Source: Vicia villosa
Lineage: Eukaryota; Streptophyta; Magnoliopsida; Fabales; Fabaceae
Reading direction: 5' to 3'
Assembly: GCF_029867415.1 (NCBI RefSeq)
Contig: NW_026705236.1
Span: 620,001 to 684,000, forward strand
DNA: 64,000 nt
The notes beneath the pieces are model-generated. The model did not search any database, was not told the origin of the DNA, and worked only from the letters and a program-made list of their open reading frames with translations. How positions within the stretch are numbered: position 1 is the first letter of the stretch; each line of letters opens with the position of its first letter. Made by a program: the position numbers and the translations under genes. Shown here in pieces: positions 12,532-23,007 of the stretch.

Positions 12532-13320
12532 GTTTTTTTTTATAATCAAATTGGATTTAAAGAGCACTAGGGGTGCTTAACCCAAATACAAGGAGAAAGA
12601 AAATCGGTCGGTGTAACACACACAAACCAACACAACAACAAAGAATCCGACCAACAATCACAACAAGAAAAATCTCGGGTCTAGGAACCACTCCTCCTGG
12701 GACCTATTACAATGATTCTTATAAAATACACTAAACCAATCCCAAGAGAGAGCTTTCATGAGAAATAAACCATCAAAGGAGTTTACATCCAACCCATTAA
12801 AAATAACATCATTCCTACCGATCAATATAATCCAACAAAAAACTAGACCGAATAACTACTTCAAATCAACACCACCCACTTTGCCACAATGCTCTTCCAA
12901 CCAACAAAGACGTCCCACAATCAAATCAACCACGGAGTCATCAACCAAACGCAACCAACAAAGTAATTTCCTCCACCATAGGTTAGTAAAATAGCACTCA
13001 AAGAAGAGATGATTAAGATCTTCCTCGATATTAAGACAAAAGGGGCAACATATATCATTTAGATTAGACAAAATGCCCATTTTGATAAATCAACCTTAGT
13101 TGGAAGCCTATTCCAAATCAATCTCCAACCAAAGATAAGGATTCTACTAGGAACTTTGGTCTTCCAAAGACTAGAGAAAACTAATCATAAAGAAGGTTCC
13201 AAGGGAAATGACTGAACAACACTTAAGGAAAAGGAATCATAAGCATTACTAACCGAAAAACCGGAAGCATTACTAAATCTTTGGGGTGAAATCTCTTAGA
13301 CTACAGTTGGAAAAGAGTAA
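12532..13320 (-). pseudogene. LINE fragment with zf-RVT zinc-binding region
   Basis: On the minus strand, 12856-13080 encodes a block with CPFC, then E..LNHLFFEC and W..LL, the pattern of the zinc-binding domain found C-terminal to plant LINE reverse transcriptases. Just upstream (13085-13140) another frame gives LIWNRLPTKVDLSKW, which normally precedes it directly, so a frameshift separates them. A T-run at about 12532-12541 marks the poly-A end of a minus-strand LINE. The fragment is 5'-truncated and inactive. Confidence 0.7.
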
Positions 13321-13600
13321 TATTTCCTTCAATTTTTGTAGGAGGGGCGTGATTTATGATTTATAATTATCAAGATGCAATGGTTATATGTTGATGGATT
13401 GGTTATCCAAATTTATTCATCGCAATCACTTGCAATCACAAATGGTTAGAGCTGGTTGAAAATTTGAGATTGTACAACTTCATGTTAGATGATAAGCCTG
13501 ACTTGGGGAACCGTTTTTTAATTTAAAACTAGATCATTTAATAAATTATTTCAAAAAGGAAAATATTTTCGGAGAGGTCATAGAAAGTAAGTAACATTGA
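13320..13600 (+). pseudogene. Helitron Rep/helicase N-region fragment
   Basis: The plus strand from about 13339 reads LPSIFVGGA, then NYQDAMVIC, then W-GYPNLFIAITCN-KW and DDKPDLGNRF. After a shift it continues as LDHLINYFKKGKIFGEV. This order matches the conserved 'Helitron helicase-like domain at N terminus' of plant Helitrons. There are in-frame stops and at least one frameshift. No 3' CTRR hairpin end was found nearby. It is a small internal relic. Confidence 0.65.
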
Positions 13601-14039
13601 CTAGTTATTGTCAAATATATCATCAAGTATAAATACTTCAACACAAGGGTTCTATTTATAGATTTGCTTGTGTGGGTTGCAACCTGAATAAATCAACTTA
13701 AGTGCATACCTTACAGTGTACTTATTGTTAAAATCCATCTCTTACAAGAGCACTCATTTTTTGACAAATTTACAATAATTTTTTCACCATTATATGAGAT
13801 ATGCCTAACCTCATAATCATATTCACTTGCACGCCTGTATAACACAAATGTTAAACATAAAACACAAATTCATATTGTGTAACACAAATCCTATTCATAT
13901 TCAGAGTAAAACACAACAAGAAATGTAAAAACGCAAATGTTAAACAGTTGGATATGTAAAACACAAAGTAAGAATTTATTACCTCACTATCCAATTGTTG
14001 TTTTTTTCAGATTCCTTTTTTATCATTCTCTTGATATTT

Positions 14040-14492
14040 GGTAGAATTGGCAATCTTTTGCCTGTTTGACTCCCACCTCAACACGAGATAGACTCTGACC
14101 TTTTCAATCATTGTTACAATTAGCTTGGCCCTGATTGTGACAAAAATTGAGCTGAATGACTCAAACATATTGCTCACCAAAGTATTTCACCTTGTAGTGG
14201 TTATAAACCTAGAATTGTGCCAAAACCTAGGAAAAATCTTTATTAAGTGCTTGAATGTCTCCTTATTTAATTCTTTGATTTAAAGCATTGTCTTTTCCCA
14301 TGAAGTCACATAACTAATAGTAGTTGCTCTCCACATTAGTTCTTTCCATTTAATTCTTGGAATTTCTTCCTCGAATTGTTGTATAAATGCCTTGAAATAA
14401 ACAAAATCCATAGGACGAGTAACATATAAATGGTATGTCCTAGTCGTAATTGTGATTGTGTTCATCCTCCTAGTTCCCTTGTCATTTTCCAA
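14040..14492 (-). pseudogene. MULE (MuDR-type) transposase C-terminal fragment
   Basis: The minus strand reads FIQQFEEEIPRIKWKELMWR, then shifts and continues with IKELNKETFKHLIK, FPRFWHNSRF, NMFESFSSI, LIVTMIEKVRVYL. This order (LMWRA..., a helix ending in the L-K-I unit, W..., N..ESF+...R.KPI..M+E.+R.YL) is the standard region just before the SWIM zinc finger in Mutator-like transposases. It has a stop and a frameshift. It belongs to a dead element and is not linked to the MITEs nearby by visible ends. Confidence 0.65.
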
Positions 14493-15104
14493 CAGAACAA
14501 TGTCATTAACTTCCTAGTAGCTAACAGTTGAGTTCTTGTACCGTAGGGTTTCTACCTTAATGTAAGTTAGATGAATGCGAATTGTCTCTAGTGAAAATAT
14601 GAAGCTTTGGTTCCAACGCATTTCATTTCGTCTTGAATCACGGTGAAAAAGCTTTGTTTCGTCTCAACTTTGGGTTTCATCTCAACTTGTCTCGTGATTT
14701 TTTCTCTCTGAACCAAATGTACTAAATGATGTATTAAACCATACTTGTATTTGATACACACATAACATATAAATGAAAAAGGAATTACAAAACAAAATAT
14801 AAATATAGTATAAATTTGAATGTATTCAAATTAAATAGTTTAAATAAAAATTAAATTCTTTTAAGTATTAAGAGAATTAAATTATTATAACATTAATACT
14901 AGAATATTAATATTGATATGGGACTTTAGTTAATAGTTTAACTGTGATAATATATTATTTAATTATTATTATTAATATATTAATTAATTAATTAATTTTC
15001 AATACATAAAATAACATATGCAAGATAAATTAAAAAGTATGTAGTGTTGCAAATCTAATGTGTAGTTGAATTTTGTTGTTGTTAATATTCACTAATTTTT
15101 ATAA

Positions 15105-16010
15105 TACAAGGGCCTAGGTCCAACAAAGAAAAACTAAAAGAAAGAAACATGGGAAGTGGAAACTCCCAAAAGGTAATTATTAAACAACTGGACCAAAACA
15201 TCCGGACAAGCTTCAAAAAATTGAGGCTCGGGGTCGTAAATAGAGCTCATCTTAGCCATAACATCAGCACATCTATTGGTTTCTCAATAAATATGAGTGA
15301 AACGAATAACGACTCATCCCGAGAGTAATTGTGTTATACGGTTAAAAACAATTCTTTTATTGCTCCATTATGCTTGCAAATCCTGTTGAGCCTCGCAACA
15401 ATAACTTTGTTATCTGATTGAAGCCCAAGTCTTCAGTGCCGTCTATCAATCGCAAACTTTATGCCCTCCAAAACAGCCCACTTATCAGCTACCTCAATGT
15501 TACAACTGCCAATGTACTTTGAGAAACCCTTGTGCCAGCACCCATTATGGTCGCGAAGGATTCAACCACACGTTGTAATAGAATTCTACTTCACCGCTCC
15601 ATCCACATTGACACACATCCATCCTTCAAGGGGAAGATTTCATCTGATGTTACAACTACTTCGCGTTAATTCCTTGATGAAAAGCCGCACTAGTTAAGTA
15701 TTCTCTAGCCTTATCAGTAACCAGTTGAGTTAAATTTCTAGGCATGTTGAAATTATCATCGTGGATCCTCTTATTCCTCCAATACCACGGTGTGTGACAA
15801 GATGTGGCCCAAACCTCTCTTTAAATTATATCACCATCTATAATATACTTATTAGACAAATTAACTGAAATCCACTCATGCATATTAAGCGAAAAGAACA
15901 CTGTCCAATGGACTGTACTGATTAGATTCCTCCATATATCCTTGGCCACTCCACAATCTCTCAACACATGAGAAAAATTTTCCACTTTGTCATGATAGTC
16001 TTTTCACTCT
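15105..16010 (-). pseudogene. LINE fragment with RNase H-like (RVT_3) region
   Basis: The minus-strand translation passes through HVLRDCGVAKDIW (end of a zf-RVT region), a linker, RDHNGCW-KGF, a WAVLEGIKFAID-like block and SDNKVIVARLN. It then reaches RIFIE... and PLPMF near the end. This is the usual layout of plant LINE polyprotein C-termini, with zinc-binding region then RNase H. Stops and shifts are scattered through it. The left end abuts 'gggcctaggtcc' at 15110 with no clear poly-A. Confidence 0.6.
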
Positions 16011-16072
16011 AGACCGCGAATTGGCATGACACTAAACCTATGAATCTAAAATCAATTAAAAAGAACAATAAT

Positions 16073-17383
16073 CCCCGACAGCGACTCCAATTTGATTCGC
16101 TGTCGCGCACAGATCAAAGCGAATAATTTAAAAACTGTAGATAGTGACAATGGCTCGAGTCGTATCACAAGGATTCTTATATGATTTAACCAATCAAAAT
16201 CGATTTAGGGGGGTTATGGTTTCAGGATCGATTTACTGAACAAAGCAAATAAACTATTAAAATAAGTGATTGTAAAAACAAGTCAATCTACTATTTTTCG
16301 GTTTCTTGTTAATCACTGGTTTTTACCTTACAATTCCCTAAGCGGCTTCGATCTCTATCCGATTTCAATACCAATTGACAAGCACAAAAAGATACCAAAC
16401 AAATTGGATTCCTATATTCCGAATTAAGCAAACAGATTAATACAATCGCGAATTAAGCAAACATGACATACAACGCGATTTAACGACTAAGCGACGTAAA
16501 CAACGATTAAAGATTAGGAATACAATCATAAAAAATTAATCAAGATATTCCACGAAATAATAGATTAAGCAAATGAAATTTCATAAAATAGAATTGAAAG
16601 AGAAACGAAATTGAATTGATAAATTAAAAACCTCAAAGCGTCTAAACGCGATTACAGTAGATCAACTCTAAATGATTAGTTCTCCATTCAAGCGTACAAG
16701 AAAAAGTATTTTTATTGTGAATAATGAATGAATGGTACTGTAGCGCGGATGCAAGCCTTATAAACAAAATAAGGTTTTCACTACTAACTCAAACTGGGTC
16801 AGAAACATAAAAGAAAGCGGCCCAAAATCAATCAAAAACTAAATATTTTATAACGTCTGAAACTTCAACAAATTATTGGGAATTATGCACTCCGAATCAG
16901 CTTTTGATTCCAACATGAAATTTGTAGCTCTTTCTCTTAGCTTTTCAATGCATCTTAAAACGCATCAATCTGATTCCCGTAGCTCAAGTTATAATTCGAA
17001 CAGTGGACAACTATCAAATACTCGCTAAAGCTGAAAACAACAAACGAAAATAGATTAAAGGCAAACAAAGACTTAATTCTAAAAACATAATAAAATAGTA
17101 AAATAAACAAAACAAACTAGGAAAATTCCTAAGTACAAACATAAAAGAATAGAGGAGTGCTAGCAACACTCTCTTTTGAACACTCTCTCAAACACTCACT
17201 TTTTTATTGGTTGAAACATGTGTGGGCCCCTCATTTTGAAAATAGGCCCCACATAAAATAGTAGGATTCACGCATGTTTCAACCAATAAAAAAGTGAGTG
17301 TTTGAGAGAGTGTTCAAAAGAGAGTGTTGCTAGCACTCCTCTAAAAGAATATGCATTAAAATGCACTAATGAGAGAACTTACA
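16073..17383 (-). mobile_element. LTR with adjacent primer-binding-like site, interrupted by a MITE
   Basis: On the minus strand this would be an LTR from about 17383 (tgtaagttctctcattag) to about 16093, followed by ggagtcgctgtcggggat, which resembles a degenerate tRNA-Asp-type primer binding site (16073-16091). The block 'tcgagtcgtatcacaaggatt' beside it is typical of one group of plant gypsy LTRs. No coding region of this element is present, since LINE sequence begins at about 16010. Bounds are approximate. A palindromic MITE sits inside it. Confidence 0.45.
17152..17341. mobile_element. 190-bp nearly perfect palindromic MITE with 10-bp target duplication
   Basis: The left half starts gaggagtgctagcaacactc and the right half is its close reverse complement, with only a short loop (about 17221-17265). 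Direct repeats taaaagaata at 17142-17151 and 17342-17351 flank it. Removing it restores continuous LTR-like sequence. The hairpin is strong enough to be a source of small RNAs. The duplication length (9-10 bp) suggests Mutator-type mobilisation. Confidence 0.88.
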
Positions 17384-18690
17384 GTGAGTATGTGAAGGAA
17401 CTCATTAATGAGCAGTCTACCATGATTAATCGTCCACAAAAACAACTTCAGCCTCTCAGGAATTCAAAGAGTCTAGATTTTCTTCAAATTTGAAGCAGGA
17501 GCTGCCTCTTGATGATCTACAAACAAAAGACCATAAGTACTAGAGACTGAGACTGAGAAAGCTCCACAATTCGAATTCTTCCACAAACAAATATCATCTC
17601 CACTATTTGTAAGATTGAATATACACTATCAAATTTAAAAATATGTAAAAACACTATTTATCTATAAAAATATAATTTATTTTGTTGTTTTCACTTATAA
17701 GTTTAGTTATTTTTAAGAGCTAGGGTTGAATGGGTTAAGGCTCGGGATTTATGATGTTGGATGATTATGATAAAAGTAAAATTTTTTAATTATTTAAATG
17801 TAAATTTTTTTGATACTCATTAATTTAAGTTGTCTAGTTTTTTTTTTTGAAAATAAAAGTTTAAGTGAGTTGGGTTATGATGGCTCACCAGAGTCACGAC
17901 AAACCTCAAGACTTAAAAAATGATTATAACTTACATATTACCCACCAAAAATATCCTCACATTAACACTCGGAACTGAATCTACAACATCTCGATGTATG
18001 AGTTAACTCCTTACTAACTAGGTGGTACTTTTTGTACACACTGTTCTAAAATTTTCATTTTCATTTATTTAAAACTAAAATAAGATTAAAAAAATAACAT
18101 GATATTAAATTATACCATTTTATTGATTGTGGGGTAAGGATCCTCTTCATTTCTTAAAAGAAATTAAAACTCCATTATCTATCTATCTAATATATCTAAT
18201 CTAATATACATCTATAAAAATTAAAGTACCTGGAAAAACCACTTCTAACCTTCTGACTTAATGTTCAAACTTTTCTAATTCCAGGGATCAAAATATCTTA
18301 TTCCATTCTTGTTTCACTCTAGTGCATTTGACAATTAATACTGCTAATGTGTCACTTTCCCAATTTTCCTTCCTATTTTTTTATATTTTTAAAATCTCTA
18401 AAATTTCAACTCTAAGTGATTATTACACTTTAGATTTGTTTGAGAAACATAATTCCAATTTTTTGGACAATGTAAAGTCACACATGAAATGTCACTCCCA
18501 TATTTTTTCTTAGTCTTTATTTATTTATTTTAATCTCTAATTAATGGTTAATTGAAAGGACACGTTGAGAATTGGAGTGGTGAACTCTAAACTTTAATAT
18601 TTATTCCTCTCTTTTGTCAAAAAAAAAATTTATTCCTCTCTATCTATAATTTAAATTCCTCTCTCTCCAAATTTCTATATCCTTTGGAAT
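17384..18690. other. Unassigned intergenic DNA
   Basis: The first ~110 bases read openly with the MITE edge as SEYVKELINEQSTMI then QKQLQPLRNSKSLDFLQ. This has some gene-like character but I do not recognise it, and it stops at 17491. The rest is A/T-rich with no coding signal and no clear repeat ends. Confidence 0.4.
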
Positions 18691-18708
18691 TGAAAAGTCA
18701 CTAGGGCA

Positions 18709-18890
18709 AATGAGCTTTCTCCAAAAAGGGACGGAACCGGCTAGTACCCGGGTTCGATCCCGGCTGGAGTCAAAAACGCCCTGGGGCCACGGTGCCGTCG
18801 CCTCCGAGCCCGGGTCCGGATTAGTCACGTGGGGCCCCTTTCCCCCACGGATACCGGTCGGTTAACACCCAAAAAAAAAAAAAAAAAAAA
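18709..18890 (+). mobile_element. SINE with poly-A tail and 15-bp target duplication
   Basis: A 182-bp GC-rich unit ends in a run of about 20 A. It is flanked by exact copies of aaagtcactagggca at 18694-18708 and 18891-18905. A pol III B-box, ggttcgatcc, lies at 18751-18760. A convincing A-box is not visible, so the tRNA-related head may be diverged or shortened. The body contains tccgagcccgggtccgg and ggataccggtcggt, which recall known plant SINE bodies. This is clearly an L1-type, target-primed insertion. Confidence 0.88.
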
Positions 18891-19528
18891 AAAGTCACTA
18901 GGGCAGCAGGGACGAAACCCAATTATGTTTCCACCACCACCGAATCTGTTTCCTCTTCTGTCGCAGTGTTTCCACCACCACCGAATCTGTTCTGTCTTCC
19001 AACTGTTTCCTCTTTGAAGAAGCAAGTAACTGTGAAATGAATTGTTTCAGTCAAGGTATAATTGCTTTACATCAATCCTTCTAATACTCTCTCTGCAAAT
19101 TCATTCTTCCATCTTCTTCCATCTGCCATCTTCTTCCATCAACGAACTTTAACATCACATGAGTCACTAATTTCTTCACCTTTTCCCCTGTGTTCTGTTT
19201 TAGGTTTTATTGATGTCAGTTAAAGATGGTGGTTTGGGCAAGAGAATTAGTTTTAGCTATCTTTGGTTTTGTTTATACTTGATCTAATGTTAAAGAAAAC
19301 AATTGATTTAATCTATTAAGCTTCAATCAATTGTTTATGCTTAATCAAATGTTAAAGAAAACAATTGATTTAATCTAATAAAGTTTCATTATGTTTGATT
19401 TTATGTGACTATTTGGCGGATTCACATTCAATTCCTTACTAATTTTGTTGTTGGAGTTGATTTGAAATGGATCTGTTGATTGTGATTTTTATTAATTGTT
19501 TCTTTTGTTGTTGTACTTTATGATGGAG

Positions 19529-19641
19529 TCGTCATCCAGAGGTTAAGTTGGCTCAGAGAGTAGACAAGGTTTACATCACAGTTCAATTGGTTAATTCCAA
19601 ACATGCCAAATATGAAGTTATTGTCATTAGCTCTGATGAAT
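19529..19641 (+). pseudogene. p23 co-chaperone (CS domain) exon fragment
   Basis: After an AG at 19527-19528 the sequence reads SRHPEVKLAQRVDKVYITVQL. This is the start of the CS domain of plant p23 co-chaperones, which bind HSP90. The family's Trp in VKWAQR is Leu here. Similarity fades after 'NSKHAK' and a stop follows near 19640. The usual rest of the CS domain was not found downstream. I read it as one relic exon of a decayed or captured gene. Confidence 0.6.
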
Positions 19642-22600
19642 AATCTAAAGTGAGAGAGAAACAGCCTCACATGTAACTAATGCCTTACTCTTTTTAGGTT
19701 TATCTACACGTGTGAAGTAGTATTTGATAGCTTGGTGGAAGCACCCCTTCGACCATCCAACAAGAGAAAATATCAGGTCAATTTTTATCAATCTTACTAC
19801 ATACATCACATTTGTTCAAGATCATTTCTCCTTACAAATGCTTAAAAATCTATTATCTATAGCATTTAATGTGTAATAGTTTTGTGCGACAGATATGTTG
19901 TCAACATATTAGATGGGTTAATATTTAATGTCCTCATGGTTTTGAAAATTCTCAAGGGTGCATTTCTTCCAACTAACACACCTGGAGTTTCTTGCATATT
20001 TCATCTGTCAATTTATATGGTTTGTTTGCCACATTTGTTTTAATTTTCTAATTGGACACCTTCAACATTAGTAATTCACTTTTACCACATTGTGAATTGC
20101 CTTAACAATGTCCTTTTGTCGTTCAAAATCGTGTTTGGACATTTTGATACAGATTGCATACTATATCCAAAGTCCCAGAATTAATACTGGAGAGTTTGTT
20201 GTTGGTTTGATATTGGACAATTCCCAGCTGAGGTAGTAAAAAGGTCAGAAAAGAAGGAAAAGTCCAAAAAGAAGCCAGACAGTGCAATTTTTGGATAAGT
20301 TAACGGTAGTTTCTTTATATACCTTTTCTTATTAATCATAAGAAACGCCACATTAATCTCATTATGTTAAATTCTGTTAAATTTGTCACATGTTAATTTC
20401 TTCTATTAAATTATGAATTCTTAAATGCAGTCACACTGTTTCTTGAACATGACTCTGTGTTTCCTTTTAACACGAGGTTGGGAGGGTCATTTTTGTTAGT
20501 TTTGTTTGTTTATGGATTCTATCATTATTAGTGTAAGAGTACAACTCCTCATATGTTTGGATATGATGTTGATACAAACTGATAAGTATAGCTTGGTGGT
20601 ATATTATAAAGAATGTTTCCAAAATATAATATTGCAGCTTCTTACCTTGAATCTCTCTGGATTTTTGCAGGCTAAGACCCATGTCATATTTCACTGAAGT
20701 AGCTACAGAAGTTGTATTGTTAACAATGTTAAGTTCACTGGTATTATGTGGCCTGAGAAAGTAAAATAGAAATGGTGGATTTTTGGGAGTCAAATGAGTA
20801 GTAAGAATGTTCTTTATGTTGGTTATTTCTGTTTCTTACCTTCCAACCTTCTGTCGGGAGCTACCCTCAAGGTCTGGTCTTCCGGGGTTACTTGCCTATC
20901 TGCTCTCGAAAATAAGACCTAAAAGCATACCTTTCAATCTACATGGTAAGTAACTCATATGACTATAGAGAACCATGGAATCGACATTGAATCGTATCGC
21001 ACGATTCAACTCCTCCAACATCCCAGGGCCCTAATCTCACATAGAAATTCACCCTCAAGGAGATGACAAAAGGAGAAGGTGTGGCCCACATCTCCGGGAG
21101 TTCATCCCCGAAGAATAGCTCCTGAACTACGAAGCACGACCCATTCCTAAAGATCACACATTCGAGGAATGCCTGTAATATATGTGGCAGAAGGGCATCC
21201 TTGGAATTACTTCACAAGAGATAGCCAACATATATGTAACATGCCTACTCGCAGTTACTATCCTGATGTTTGTTCTCTAACCCCTCGTCTCATACTTACT
21301 ACACCATTAGATTGTAGGATTTCAAAATTCGTCGCTTGATAGGAAAAAGGGAATATCATGCTAGCATCCGTTCATATATCTTGGTCCAGGTATCCTAAGG
21401 TTCACCTTACCATATTCATATTTTGTTAATCGATGTACACAAGTTTCACCAAGTTGTAAGGCCCCCTTGCCTTTGGTTTCACATGGTTAGCTTCACAAGC
21501 TACAAGACCTCAACATCTTTGGTGTACGTGGCTAGCTTTTATTTTCTTTCACCGCTCATTCCATGATGTCTACAACCTAGTTGAAGGAACACTCGGGCAC
21601 GAAAGCCTTTAGAATGATTAACAAATCAATTATCCAAGCCTTATCTTTACTTATAAAGGTACAAGAATTTCACATGGATTTGGTTGATACTCAATAGTAT
21701 GCTAATGTTGTGGAAGCTTAGGCATCTCATAGAATTTTCCGTTAGCTTTCCAATGCCTTCGACGGCGCCCGATTCTGAGTTACGGAACTCCAGTTATCGT
21801 CGAAACAATAAAGAGATGATTTTCTGTCAGGTGCAATCGATTTGCACTGGTGTGCAATCGATTGCTCACTGAACCAGAGCCAAAAATGACATTTTTACTG
21901 CATAAGATCAGTTCTAACCCATTCTAATTCATCCTAATATGAACCCTAACATGTAACAACAATTCAATACATGTATCATCACTTCAAGAACACATACTCC
22001 ATCACTAATCAAGCTTGCAACAACAATTGTTCATTCTAACCCTTGTTCCCAAACATGCAATTGATCACAAAATCCCAATTCCTACCCAAGGTTCCTATCG
22101 ATGGGAACTCACCTTGTATAATAGATGTTTAGAGGTTGCAAATTTTGCCATTGAGCTTCCAATTTGGCCAAGATTCTTCTTCCAACACTACCAAACTCGT
22201 AGCCCACTTCTACTCAAAATTCAGCAAGGACCATCAAACTTCAAACTTGTCTTTCTCCTACAATACAGAACCTATGAATGCGAAATCAAATATCAAATTG
22301 AAGATAAGTTCGTGTAGATTCCAGAACTTCAAGAATGACCTTAATCCAAGCTACGAGTAAAAAGTTATGGCTTGATGATTGAGGACTACTCAAGGAACTT
22401 GTATATCAAAAATCAGCTTCAGACCCCTAACTTCAAACACGATTTTCTCTCTGATCCCAAACATGTAGAAGGAAAATATTATATGCAAATTGTAGAGAAT
22501 TTCGTGGGCTTTCTGAAAAGTTCAAAATCGTTTCAATCGGAGTAACGAGCAGAGAATTATTACCTTATTGGTGCAGCTGCTCCATGGAATACGAAAATGT

Positions 22601-22892
22601 TGGTGATGGTGATGAACATGAGCTTCTCCTTTCTCTCTCTTGCTCTTATGTTCTCCTTTCTCTCTTCCTTGCATTAAAATTATGATTTGTAACATAATAG
22701 TTCCATAGAAGAAGTTTTATGTCCATGCAAAGGATAACTAAAGTCCATAATACCCTCCAACTAGTTGGTATTTACCCATGTGCCATTTAGTTTATTTCAG
22801 ATCAATTCCTTTGAATTCTAACCGTTCCATTTAGTCCCTCTCAAAAACTCTTAACATAAATAAACATGTTTAGACAAATTTGGGATAATACA
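19642..22892. other. Mixed intergenic and probable old LTR-retroelement sequence
   Basis: No gene could be supported. An open minus frame at 20963-21157 (FRNGSCFVVQELFFGDEL...) has a protein-like look but matches nothing I know. From about 21740 to 22680 there are blocks such as gtgcaatcgattgctcactg, 'gttacggaactccag' and 'caatcggagtaacgagcag', which recall legume LTR sequence. Exact ends were not seen. Treat as repeat-derived. Confidence 0.35.
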
Positions 22893-23007
22893 TTGGCGGG
22901 CGGCGGATTTTGGCAAGCGGCGGACCCAAAATCCCAACCCAACCCGCTATTTTTTGGCGGGTGCGTGGGCTGGTCTGGCGGGCCATGACCAGTTTTGCCA
23001 CCCCTAC
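22893..23007. mobile_element. Right-end fragment of a hAT MITE (same family as 39238-39742)
   Basis: It holds the ggcgggcggcgg words, cccaaaatcccaacccaacc and the terminal ttttgccaccccta of the family. The left part is missing. It directly abuts the duplicated host block that starts at about 23008. Confidence 0.75.

Noticed and set aside
18829..19025. Frames crossing the SINE tail
   Set aside because: They run through the poly-A/poly-T tract and SINE body and are artefacts.
20467..20793. 108-aa minus-strand frame
   Set aside because: The composition is that of A/T-rich intergenic DNA, with no domain, start context or splice structure.
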